From a virus, in IMG/VR virus record IMGVR_UViG_3300007074_000072, positions 1 through 28,589 of that record: a stretch of DNA of 28,589 nucleotides; one strand, written 5' to 3'. Below are positions 1 through 8,862 of the stretch, piece by piece (positions within the stretch are counted from its first letter, which is position 1; each line of letters opens with the position of its first letter). Below the pieces are notes generated by a model. That model did not search any database. It was not told the origin of the DNA and saw only the letters and a program-made list of their open reading frames with translations. The position numbers were made by a program, and so were the translations under genes.

Positions 1-3000
1 TTGATGTCTTTTAAAGTCAGCCGCAGCCTGTTCTGCCAAAGCTGCCAGATCTTCTTCGTTGGCTTCTATGGCAATTTGTTCAACAGGAGCCGGCTCAGGC
101 GTAGCCTGGGCAGGCGACTGTTGATCTCTAGGATCACTGTCAAGAGGAGGAGGGTTGTTGTTAGTGAATTCTTGCGTTGACGCAGCAGCCTCGGATGTCG
201 GCGCGACATCCTCGGTAGGCGCTGCTTTAATCAACGGCTGCTGATCTGCGTAAAAAGTAAAAGAATCTCCACCCCATTCTAGCTCATCAAATTGAGTGTT
301 TTCTGGGAAAAGCTCCGCAATCCTTTCATCGAATGCAGACAAGACTACTGATTCGAAATGATTACGAAGATCTTTATTCGCTGCCATAACACTTGCAGTA
401 TATTGATCTGCATCCTCAAATTTTCGAGTAAGCTGTTTGTCTTTAAACGTAGCAACATACGTATTCTCTTCACCAGGAATGATCTCAAACTCAGCTTTGA
501 GAACCTGATCTCCAAGCTGATCCATTCTTTCTTCTTGAGAAGAAATAGATTCGTTTGGAGTCTCCATCGTATTATTAGGTGAAGTACCCTCTTTGAAGAA
601 ATCTAGATTATCAGGAGACGGATTGAAATATTCTTCTTGAATACTGGCGTCTGAGGAATTCCAGTTTGTAGTAAAATGAAATTTACCATTAAAAAATTCA
701 CCACCGCTTGGGTCTATAGAATTAGTGTTCCCTTTTTCAAAAAGAGCAAAAACCTCTTTATTGAGAAAACTGTTTAGATAAGAATTTGAACCAAAAGGAT
801 CTTGGTCATCTGCAATAAGCTTCTCAATACGAGCAGTCCATTCAGGATTAAATTCGACTGTATAATTGTTTGAAAGCTCGCCTTCAGCGTCTCTTAAACG
901 AGTGACTCCAAAGCGTAAATCTTTTCTGCTTTTTGCAGAATTCAATTTAGTTGTAGAAACTGTTGGCGCTGCTTTAGGAACAGCACCTTGACTCAAAGCC
1001 TCTAGGCGAACAAGAACAGCTTCTATGTACGCCAGTGTTTTAGGTGCTTTATTAGATAGATCAGACAACCCTGTGCCAAGACCATCTTGAGGGATGACAA
1101 CTTTGCCCCCATTTTTAATATGATCTACAACACGCTGAAAATCCTCATTGAGCTTCTCTTTGTTTTGTTCGTAAGTATCGTCAGACCAAAATGCTTCAGG
1201 TTTTGTAGAAGGAGAGTTCTTGGTGCGTATACCTACAGCATTAGGCTCGCCCCGCATCTCTTTTGCTTGTCCACCTAACCCTTTGCCTTGGTCGTTATCA
1301 CCAAACAAATACAAAGTATCTGGATTGGTTTTTAGATCTGCACGGCTAATGCGCTTTTGGGTTTTAAATTTTGGTTCGTCTTTTTTAACGATTGTTGGCG
1401 TAACGGCTTTAGCAGATGGTGTTGTTGTATTAGTAACTACTGGATCAACAGGCTGAGTGTCTGTGCCCATTTCAAGATCAGCTTTGTATGCTTCGTAAAG
1501 AACTTTGTTTTCAGCTAAAACAAGCAGATCTGCTTTAAGCTTTTCTTTACCTTTATCGCTCAGATCAGTTCTGTTTTTCTGCCTATTAAGCAACTTTTCC
1601 ATAGCTTCGTGTTTTGCAATAAAAGCGCGCTTTTGGCTTTTAAACTTTGGTTCATCTTTTTTGACAGCAGTTGGTTTTGTTTCTTCGGTTGTATCACTGA
1701 TAACCTGTCTAACAGGAGGAACCACAGCTTTAAAATCAACTACGTCTTTAGGACGGAGCATACTCAGCTTAGCAGCAAAGCCACCAACGTAACTAGAGAC
1801 GTCTATAGTGAATGATTTCCCGTTATGATTAAATGTCTGAGGTATTTTTGACTCTCTAACCTCTGCAATCAAATCAATAGTAATACCTGCGATACCTTCA
1901 AATGTTTCTTTGGATCCACGAAGAAAAAAGTAGCTGCCTACTTTTTCGCCTGTTTTTTTGTCATGCACATCATAACTACGCTGAGGATTGTTTGCCTTAA
2001 CATTCCAAGTAGAGCTAACGTTTCTAATTTCATACCCAGCAGGCACAACCGCAAGACCTATGACTTTAACTCCACCTGGAGTAAATGTATAAAGTGTCTT
2101 GGCATCACCCCAATTTTCGGGGTCTCCGTTTGAAAACCATTCAAATGCTGCATCCACATCATCAGGTTTAAAAAGCAGATCTACATCATGCAGCGGGCTG
2201 TTTGCTTTACGGTATATAGGAACTTGGTCTGCATACGCCACAGAGCCAGTAAGAGTAAAATTCAGCCCTGATTTGATCAAAGATGTGAGTACTTGAACTG
2301 CAAGAGGATTGTTACCCATCTCTTTTTGGAAGACTAGTTTCTCAAACCCAGCCTGGGGTTTGAAAGAATAATCGCGGCTTGTAGTGATTCCTGTAATTGT
2401 GTCTGCAAGTGCGCGTTCAATGTTAACAAACTCTTTGCCACTGAAAAATGACATCAATTTATTCAGTGAATTGATAATGGCAGTCCAAACTGTTTTGTCG
2501 ATTTTCGGAGGAGTTCCGGTCTCAAGCCAGCTACGAAGAGATGTCTCGATTACAGATCGTGGGATCTTAACCTTCACAGATTCATTTATGTCTGTGTAAA
2601 GCGCATACGAAAGAGCTCTGGAAGCTTCATCCAAAAATACTGGGTCATCGTTATGAAGACCTGTAATGTATTTACTGGCAATACGCTCAAGATTCAAAAG
2701 ACTAACGTCAGAAGTATCTTCAAACTTGAAATTAAGCTTACTTAGCAATTCACGAGTCTTATCTCGTGCTTCCTTGACAGCAGCAACAGCAGATTCACTC
2801 TGGGTGATATAAGCAGAATCCACCGCGGCAACTTCGTCAGCCACGTCAGCCTTCGGCTGCGTGGCTTCCTCAATCGGTGCCGCTGTCTCAACAGGGATAG
2901 GGTCTTTTTTTGGTGCTTTCTTGGCTTCTTTTTTAGCAGCCTTGTTTTTGATTTTTTGAATAGCTTTGGCGGTTGTCTCATCAAGAGCCAGAATGCTTGA

Positions 3001-6000
3001 CCGCATATAGACTTCATCAAAAATAGAAGAACTAGGGCCTACATTGAACATACGTTTAATGAAGACTTTAACGGCCGCAGCAATTGAAGGACGTGCATAC
3101 TCGTTTTCGGTTTTAAGATCTGACACTTCTTTTTTAGTCAGACCATAAGACATGTACTCATTGATTGCGTACACGTATCCTTGAATACCGCCGCGGTCTT
3201 CGTTGTCATCAATCAATGCATCCATAATAGCTTGGACGCGCTCCATGGTAGCGTTTTCTGGTTCCAAAGCGAGAAAGCCTCGAGCAGAGTTCCAAAGCTC
3301 TTGAGCAGCTTTCTCAGCGTCTGTACGAGCTTCTCCTTGTGCTTCCACTTTAAGAAGGTTTTGATTCAAAACCTCTAATGTGACAGCATGAAACATCTCA
3401 TGCAGCAAATCAGAAATAGAGTCATTGAATACAACGATCTCATTTTTAGCTGGGTCAAACCAACCATCTGATTTGGAGACAGCCTCTGCTGAAGTACCCT
3501 GTCTGACTTTGATGTCTGGATTCAGCTTGAATACAGCACTCTTCTCAATGAGAAGTTTGATTTGTTTTTGAGTAGCTGTCAGATTTTTAAGCGACGACAG
3601 GTAATCAAGAGCTTGTTCTATAGTCGTAAGAGGCTGATCACCAAACAGCTCATCAAGACTCAGAACATCTGAACCTACCTTGGTGAGATTGTCTTTAGCA
3701 ACAGAAGCAGCAGTGGAACCAGGAACAGAACTATCCCTGCCATCATCGGTATTGTTCCGATCAGCGGTTTCTTGACTGGCTTTTTTATCTTTAGATTTCT
3801 TAGGGACATCTTTTGTAGAAACCTCCGGAGCAGATCTTGCAGCTATTTCCGTGAATGGTTTTGTGCCTTCTGGGAACAGCTCAGGAAACTGTTTCAAAGC
3901 TTCATTAAACACGCGAATGCCTGTGTTCGTATCATCAATGACACGACGAAACGTTTCTAAAGAACTTGCATTTTTAGGGTTAACATAAATAGCATTGCCG
4001 TCTTCTTTTGTCGAAAAGCCACCGCCATCCTGACGAAGAGTTTCGTATTTTATGTTACCGTCTTTTCCAGGATTAAGTGGAATAAATATCTCTGACTCAA
4101 ATCCAGCATTTACTTTGTTGATTTGGTTTTGAACCAGATTCTGCAAACGCTCTGCCGCAACTGAAGACTCTATACCTTCAGACTTAGCTTCACCATCAGA
4201 AGCTCTAGACGCTCTTTCAGCACCTTTGAATATGATGGACAAAAGCTTATTAACAGAAGGTACTTCACGATACGGCTGACTGGTAGGTTGGAAAAGAAGC
4301 TGTTTTCTGACTTCTTCCGTAGTATTATCGGTTTGCTCCAGGCTTTTCTGTGTAGCTCCTGTTTTTGACTCACCAGGCGCTTGTGCAGCCTTAGCAACTT
4401 CAAGTGCTTTGAGCTGAATTGGCGTAAACTTAGAGGTGTCTGTGTTGTTCAGTCTCTCTGTTTTGGTGCCAACAGGGTTTTCCATAACATCACGAACCGT
4501 GGCGCTCGTTTTGTTAGATGTGTTAAGGACTTCATTTGCTTTTTCAATGCCTTGAACAAAGGCACGTCCTTGCAAAAGATTATCCAGAGTCATCTTAGCT
4601 ACTTGAGCCATTGTGGGCTCAGGCTTTGCGGTATTTGGTTCAACAGTTGCCGCAGCTTCTAGATCAAAGTCAGGCACAGTATCTCTGAACTCCTGAACTG
4701 CAGCCCATTCTTCGACAGCAAATTCAGATGCAGCAATCAGTTGATCACTGTCTTTATACGCGTCTTTGCTTTTAGGATCAGCAACGAGTTTTTTTAGGAC
4801 ATTCTGGAGTGTAGCCAGTCTGGAACCAGGGATAACATCGTCACTGAATTTTTCTGTGCGTGCTTTATAAACGTCAGATTCAGTGTCAATAAAGACATCT
4901 GGAATTTGTTTGACCTGCTCTAGATTTGCTAGAAGCTCGTCCAAAGCTGCAGGTTCAATGCTACCTGGCTCAGCGGCGAGAATCTCTTGACTGTCTACAG
5001 CTATGCCGTTTGCTTTAGTGACAATGTCATCAAAAATAGTGATGCTTTCCTGAATAGCCTTATCGCCAAGAGGACCTCTTTGCTCCATTCTGGCTCTTTG
5101 CTTATCAGCTAGAATTGCAATGCCGTACTTTGCAATAGATCCTGTTTTATTAGCAACTTTGCCGACTGCGTGAGCAAGCAAAGGCGGAGCAGTAATGATC
5201 TGTGTTGACCACATACCGCCTATCCAACCTTGTGTAGCTGCTTGACCAACACCAGCCGTAAGGTTTTTGTTAGGATCTGCGTATTCTCTTATACCTAGGT
5301 TAGAGGATAGTTGACCCGTGGCACCCTGCCATGTTTCTTCGATTGTTTGAGAAGCAACTGTTTTAATATTTTTGGCAGTGACTGCTCTACTGAAAGGTGC
5401 TGCTTCAAATTTTGCAACACCATAGCCTGCAGCAGTACCCAGAGCTGTTTGTATAAGCTGTGCTCTAACACCAGCTTTATCTGCAATATAAATCTTAGCG
5501 TCTTTTTCAGACCAACCAGCATCAATAAGGGCTTTGTAATCAGGAGACTTCATGAGCTGCTCATGAGTCATTGCGTTTACTTCAGCAATTGCTCCATTGT
5601 AAGCACCCTGGCCTTCTATAAGACCAATAGTCGACGATGTAATTCCTCGTTTAGCAACCTCTTTAGTCCCTGCTTTCAGGGTGGTTGCGGCAAGAAGTCT
5701 GGAACCAAGAGCAGACGTACCGCCTGTAACCAAAAGAGCAGGTCCCGTAGAACCTATTGCCTCTGCTACAAGCTTGCCTTTTACGGATGGATTATTGTCA
5801 AGTACTGCTGCTTCAATAGCAGAATCGCGACCAAATTTACCTACTGCATCAAAAAACTGACCTATTTTGTCATTAGGATCTCTGGCTGCTTTTGTTTGTT
5901 CGTATTTATATTCAGAGTCCGCAAACAATATGTCTCTTTGTCTTTGCGCTACATCTGTCTTTGCTTTCATTGAAGCAGTTTCGCCAGACAAAATTTCTTC

Positions 6001-6498
6001 TTGAATTTTTTTAGTAAACTCTTGGGTCTTGGCTCTGGCTTCTCTCGAGTCTACTTTTGGTTCAACAACACCAGTCATATTGTTGGCAAGAGTAATTGGG
6101 CTGTAGTTTTGTGAAGCACTTACTGTCAGCAAACCAAAGTTAGCAATAATTCCACCAAGGCCAACTACTCCTGCGGCTACCTGACGGCTAGCGTCATTTA
6201 CATGTTCACCAGTAGTACGACTACGAGCTTCAAGTGCTGCATCCGAATAAGGACCTTTATTTGATCCAGGAGCATAAGACTCATAGTCTCTTTTATAGAG
6301 GACTTCGCCGTATTTGCGTCTAAACTCAGTTCCCGTAAGAGCATTGCGATCGAGCTGATACTCTTCTTGAGGACCTATGCCTATTATTGCTTGTCGCACA
6401 GATAGGGGTTGGTAAGAGGGCCTTGTAGGCTCTGTAGCGTTTTTTAAGGATTCCTCACCAAGCAGTTGTAGCTGCTTTCTAAGAACATTATCGCTCAT
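1..6498 (-). CDS. Giant multidomain (polyvalent-type) virion protein, C-terminus outside window
   Basis: The frame is open for 2166 codons from ATG at 6498 (AAGGT upstream, 6 nt after the preceding stop) to the window edge, so the C-terminus is missing. Residues about 107-127 and several later Gly/Ala-rich stretches are hydrophobic. A zincin metallopeptidase signature is visible: HEMFH at 1033-1037 and a possible third ligand E1114 in an NEYMS context. A Pol-beta-type nucleotidyltransferase signature follows: GS at 1418-1419, DVD at 1438-1440, a later acid D1542 in TIDL. Residues about 1718-1835 look macro-like: FGDN, GLGGQA, PNAVGI, then VVIPQDGLGTG. Linkers are rich in Pro, Thr, Ala and Glu. 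Known: N4-like phages encode the ejected virion RNA polymerase (~3500 aa) at this gene position, and multi-enzyme polyvalent proteins are known from phages and conjugative elements. Inferred: an internal virion protein delivered with the DNA. I saw no T7-type polymerase motif (TxxGR and so on) in the visible part; it could lie beyond the edge. Confidence 0.85.
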   Translation of the reverse strand, partial: MSDNVLRKQLQLLGEESLKNATEPTRPSYQPLSVRQAIIGIGPQEEYQLDRNALTGTEFRRKYGEVLYKRDYESYAPGSNKGPYSDAALEARSRTTGEHVNDASRQVAAGVVGLGGIIANFGLLTVSASQNYSPITLANNMTGVVEPKVDSREARAKTQEFTKKIQEEILSGETASMKAKTDVAQRQRDILFADSEYKYEQTKAARDPNDKIGQFFDAVGKFGRDSAIEAAVLDNNPSVKGKLVAEAIGSTGPALLVTGGTSALGSRLLAATTLKAGTKEVAKRGITSSTIGLIEGQGAYNGAIAEVNAMTHEQLMKSPDYKALIDAGWSEKDAKIYIADKAGVRAQLIQTALGTAAGYGVAKFEAAPFSRAVTAKNIKTVASQTIEETWQGATGQLSSNLGIREYADPNKNLTAGVGQAATQGWIGGMWSTQIITAPPLLAHAVGKVANKTGSIAKYGIAILADKQRARMEQRGPLGDKAIQESITIFDDIVTKANGIAVDSQEILAAEPGSIEPAALDELLANLEQVKQIPDVFIDTESDVYKARTEKFSDDVIPGSRLATLQNVLKKLVADPKSKDAYKDSDQLIAASEFAVEEWAAVQEFRDTVPDFDLEAAATVEPNTAKPEPTMAQVAKMTLDNLLQGRAFVQGIEKANEVLNTSNKTSATVRDVMENPVGTKTERLNNTDTSKFTPIQLKALEVAKAAQAPGESKTGATQKSLEQTDNTTEEVRKQLLFQPTSQPYREVPSVNKLLSIIFKGAERASRASDGEAKSEGIESSVAAERLQNLVQNQINKVNAGFESEIFIPLNPGKDGNIKYETLRQDGGGFSTKEDGNAIYVNPKNASSLETFRRVIDDTNTGIRVFNEALKQFPELFPEGTKPFTEIAARSAPEVSTKDVPKKSKDKKASQETADRNNTDDGRDSSVPGSTAASVAKDNLTKVGSDVLSLDELFGDQPLTTIEQALDYLSSLKNLTATQKQIKLLIEKSAVFKLNPDIKVRQGTSAEAVSKSDGWFDPAKNEIVVFNDSISDLLHEMFHAVTLEVLNQNLLKVEAQGEARTDAEKAAQELWNSARGFLALEPENATMERVQAIMDALIDDNEDRGGIQGYVYAINEYMSYGLTKKEVSDLKTENEYARPSIAAAVKVFIKRMFNVGPSSSIFDEVYMRSSILALDETTAKAIQKIKNKAAKKEAKKAPKKDPIPVETAAPIEEATQPKADVADEVAAVDSAYITQSESAVAAVKEARDKTRELLSKLNFKFEDTSDVSLLNLERIASKYITGLHNDDPVFLDEASRALSYALYTDINESVKVKIPRSVIETSLRSWLETGTPPKIDKTVWTAIINSLNKLMSFFSGKEFVNIERALADTITGITTSRDYSFKPQAGFEKLVFQKEMGNNPLAVQVLTSLIKSGLNFTLTGSVAYADQVPIYRKANSPLHDVDLLFKPDDVDAAFEWFSNGDPENWGDAKTLYTFTPGGVKVIGLAVVPAGYEIRNVSSTWNVKANNPQRSYDVHDKKTGEKVGSYFFLRGSKETFEGIAGITIDLIAEVRESKIPQTFNHNGKSFTIDVSSYVGGFAAKLSMLRPKDVVDFKAVVPPVRQVISDTTEETKPTAVKKDEPKFKSQKRAFIAKHEAMEKLLNRQKNRTDLSDKGKEKLKADLLVLAENKVLYEAYKADLEMGTDTQPVDPVVTNTTTPSAKAVTPTIVKKDEPKFKTQKRISRADLKTNPDTLYLFGDNDQGKGLGGQAKEMRGEPNAVGIRTKNSPSTKPEAFWSDDTYEQNKEKLNEDFQRVVDHIKNGGKVVIPQDGLGTGLSDLSNKAPKTLAYIEAVLVRLEALSQGAVPKAAPTVSTTKLNSAKSRKDLRFGVTRLRDAEGELSNNYTVEFNPEWTARIEKLIADDQDPFGSNSYLNSFLNKEVFALFEKGNTNSIDPSGGEFFNGKFHFTTNWNSSDASIQEEYFNPSPDNLDFFKEGTSPNNTMETPNESISSQEERMDQLGDQVLKAEFEIIPGEENTYVATFKDKQLTRKFEDADQYTASVMAANKDLRNHFESVVLSAFDERIAELFPENTQFDELEWGGDSFTFYADQQPLIKAAPTEDVAPTSEAAASTQEFTNNNPPPLDSDPRDQQSPAQATPEPAPVEQIAIEANEEDLAALAEQAAADFKRHQ
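1351..1389 (-). repeat. Linker repeat in giant gene, copy B
   Basis: Encodes VKKDEPKFKTQKR (residues 1704-1716), immediately before the macro-like domain. It is nearly identical to VKKDEPKFKSQKR encoded at 1627-1665, and the upstream residues (PT.V) also match. Confidence 0.8.
1627..1665 (-). repeat. Linker repeat in giant gene, copy A
   Basis: Encodes VKKDEPKFKSQKR (residues 1612-1624), 276 nt before copy B in reading order. The two copies bracket a ~80-residue charged helical segment, suggesting a duplicated domain junction. Confidence 0.8.
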
Positions 6499-6504
6499 GA
6501 GGAT

Positions 6505-8337
6505 TTACCTTCTAGCCGTGTTCATATCACCAAAAAACTGTTCCATCCTAAGTTCTTGTATTTCGGCATCCCGTTCTGGACTAGGAGAAGTCGCCAATAG
6601 TCTTGCCATACCACTTTGGCCTAAAGCGCCTACTTCGTTATTCATGTACGATGAAAGACCGGTCAACATATCAATTTCTTCGTCACGCAGTTTACTGAGT
6701 TTCTGCATCTCTGCTTCGCTTCCTTTTTGAGAAGCAAGCACATACTGTAATTCCAATTCTTTAATTTTAGCTTCTGAATTTTCAGCCAAAGCAACTTGGC
6801 GGGCTATTCTTACTCTTTTGGCCGCAACCTCACCTGTATTTGTTTTACGCCAAGCTTCGGCTTTTTTCTTAAAAGAATTAAAGTCTAATTCTCGTACACC
6901 ATATTCTTTACCGCCAGGAATTAGTAATAATGGATTTGTGTTAGATTTGATAGTGTCTTGCAGTATAGCAAGAATTTCACCATCAGTCATAATTCTACCA
7001 CCTTCAAGTTTTTGTTCTTTTTGAAAGTTGGTAATTTTTGTTCTCATAGCATTAGGAATAACTTGAATTCCGTTAGCATTTTGAAGATCAAATGCTTCAA
7101 ACAATTTAACCTGAGTGCCGTCAGGTTTAACAACGTTGTTATTAAATTGTTCTGCTTCAATAAATGTTTTAAGAAAAGGATCTGTTTGCTGAAGAAGCTT
7201 TGCGTTGGCCAAAATAGAGCCAACTTCACTGGCAATGTTTACGTTGTTACGAGCGTAGTCTTCTGATACACGTTTGGCGTACAACTCACGATTAGCTAAG
7301 TCTTCTCGACTGCTTATATTTGAATTCGCAGCATTACCTGGATTTTCTCTCCTCCGTGCGGTTTGAATGTCTACAAAAGCGTTCGCGTCGCCTAATATAT
7401 CGATACCCGCACCAGCAAGCTGATTAGGATCAGTGGTTTCATAGATATTTTTTACAGCATTGGTGAGATACAAAGCGTCTTCTGGGCTCATAGTGCCATC
7501 TCGTACCCTTTTTTGCACATCTTCATAAACGGAGTTTACATTTACGTATCTATTAGCAAGAGCATTTGCTTTTTTGTCCAGCTCTCTATTATTTTGGGCT
7601 TGAGTAGCAAGCCGATCTGCTTCTGTGGCAGCTATTTCAGAAGCTCTATTGATATAATCATAATCTGTCTTTAACTGACTATCCACCATATCTCTGTTGC
7701 GGTTTTCATCAGAGTTTTTATCTCGAGCACTTCTATCAGTTTCAGCAGTGGCTAGAGCAGTAATGCCTTGTTCCATTAAGTTGCTGGCGTTATCTCCATA
7801 TGTTGCCTGCAAGCGAGAAAGATTCTCTGCTACAAACGCACGAAAGCCTTCTACATCCCCACTAGTCGACAGCACGAAAGCTTGGCTTATTACGTCAGCT
7901 TCTTTTGTATTAAACTCATTTGTAAGGTTTGTTGCGTCAAGAGTAGCTCGGCTCATATCTGCTTGAGTACCTGCAAATCTATTGTCTTGTTTAAGACCTT
8001 CTCTGATGAGCAAGCTTTCTTTAGATTTTGCTATCTGTTCAGCGCCGCCTACAATAGCGCCAAAAGGGTTAGAAGCATTAAATGCTTCCATCTCTTTACC
8101 TACATTTAAAATCTCATCTTCGCTCTTAGCGTTGGTTGCTTTGAGCGTAAAATACTCAAGAGCGCTGTTCTGCATTTTTTCTTTTTGAGCGGCGTCTCGT
8201 GCGTCTTTTCTCGCACCCAGGTTTGTAAGCCCAGCACCAATTGCGGCTATTCCACTTGCTGTTTGATTAGCAGCAGAGGCCATACCTTCGGTATCAATAC
8301 CTGTAGGCAGACCGATAGAATTGAATCTAATAGCCAT
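6505..8337 (-). CDS. Internal virion / ejection-type protein, 610 aa
   Basis: ATG at 8337 is preceded by AGGAAACACCA, a strong ribosome site that recurs at other starts in this window. The protein begins with an Ala/Gly-rich segment (about residues 18-42) and continues as a long, charged, mostly helical chain with many Ala, Glu, Gln and Asn residues. No signal peptide or catalytic motif is evident. It lies between the 155-aa protein and the giant gene (6-nt gap), the place where N4-like and T7-like phages keep proteins ejected from the capsid. The internal-virion role is inferred from position and composition, not from a recognised domain. Confidence 0.8.
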   Translation of the reverse strand: MAIRFNSIGLPTGIDTEGMASAANQTASGIAAIGAGLTNLGARKDARDAAQKEKMQNSALEYFTLKATNAKSEDEILNVGKEMEAFNASNPFGAIVGGAEQIAKSKESLLIREGLKQDNRFAGTQADMSRATLDATNLTNEFNTKEADVISQAFVLSTSGDVEGFRAFVAENLSRLQATYGDNASNLMEQGITALATAETDRSARDKNSDENRNRDMVDSQLKTDYDYINRASEIAATEADRLATQAQNNRELDKKANALANRYVNVNSVYEDVQKRVRDGTMSPEDALYLTNAVKNIYETTDPNQLAGAGIDILGDANAFVDIQTARRRENPGNAANSNISSREDLANRELYAKRVSEDYARNNVNIASEVGSILANAKLLQQTDPFLKTFIEAEQFNNNVVKPDGTQVKLFEAFDLQNANGIQVIPNAMRTKITNFQKEQKLEGGRIMTDGEILAILQDTIKSNTNPLLLIPGGKEYGVRELDFNSFKKKAEAWRKTNTGEVAAKRVRIARQVALAENSEAKIKELELQYVLASQKGSEAEMQKLSKLRDEEIDMLTGLSSYMNNEVGALGQSGMARLLATSPSPERDAEIQELRMEQFFGDMNTARR

Positions 8338-8352
8338 TGGTGTTTCCTGACA

Positions 8353-8820
8353 TTAAGCAGACAGAGTCTGATCTTCAACTTGCTTACGGTTTTTAGCACG
8401 ATCTGCTAGTTCACGATCATGATCTTCTTTGGACATATTGTATTGTTTGGTCCAAGCATCTTTTTGAAAATTAAGGCTTTTTCCCGCTAGCTTGGTTTGT
8501 TTAAAACCTTGAATGACACTAAACAGACCGGCAAGTGACTGGGCTACATTACCCATCATGCCAAATCTACCGCCCCAATCGGTTTTACCATCACCAAAAT
8601 TAGGTGTCCCATTCGCTCCTGTGGCAGACATATGGCCTCCAGCAATGCGAGAGTCATTTGAGATAGATCCAGGTGCGTACTGGGTATCATTGTAAAAAGG
8701 ATTAGCTGGTCCTGCAGAACCAAAGCCAGCAATACTTGTTGAGATTGGTTGAGCTGTAGGGAGCGTTGAAGACCATAGAGAACTGGTGCTTTGCGGCTTA
8801 GGTAACGGTGTCCAATCCAT
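8353..8820 (-). CDS. Small internal virion protein, 155 aa
   Basis: The first ~90 residues are rich in Pro, Ser, Thr, Gly and Asn and look disordered. A hydrophobic stretch (about residues 90-105) is followed by a charged helical tail with an NFQKDAW...KQYNMSKEDHDRELADR pattern. Small proteins with this shape (flexible start, one helical hydrophobic patch, Gln/Asn-rich tail) are common next to internal core proteins of podoviruses. ATG at 8820 follows AGGATATTTATT. The gap to the next gene is 15 nt. The virion role is inferred from context; no enzymatic motif is seen. Confidence 0.75.
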   Translation of the reverse strand: MDWTPLPKPQSTSSLWSSTLPTAQPISTSIAGFGSAGPANPFYNDTQYAPGSISNDSRIAGGHMSATGANGTPNFGDGKTDWGGRFGMMGNVAQSLAGLFSVIQGFKQTKLAGKSLNFQKDAWTKQYNMSKEDHDRELADRAKNRKQVEDQTLSA

Positions 8821-8862
8821 AATAAATATCCTATTTAGATTGCTTTAGATTTACGCTGTAAC

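Noticed and set aside
5311-5973. 220-codon plus-strand frame rich in Cys, Ser and Phe
   Set aside because: Composition is that of a shadow frame opposite the giant minus-strand gene, which is continuous here and contains recognisable domains.
1-6498. Calling the giant gene a virion RNA polymerase outright
   Set aside because: Only gene position supports it; the visible 2166 residues lack T7-type polymerase motifs.
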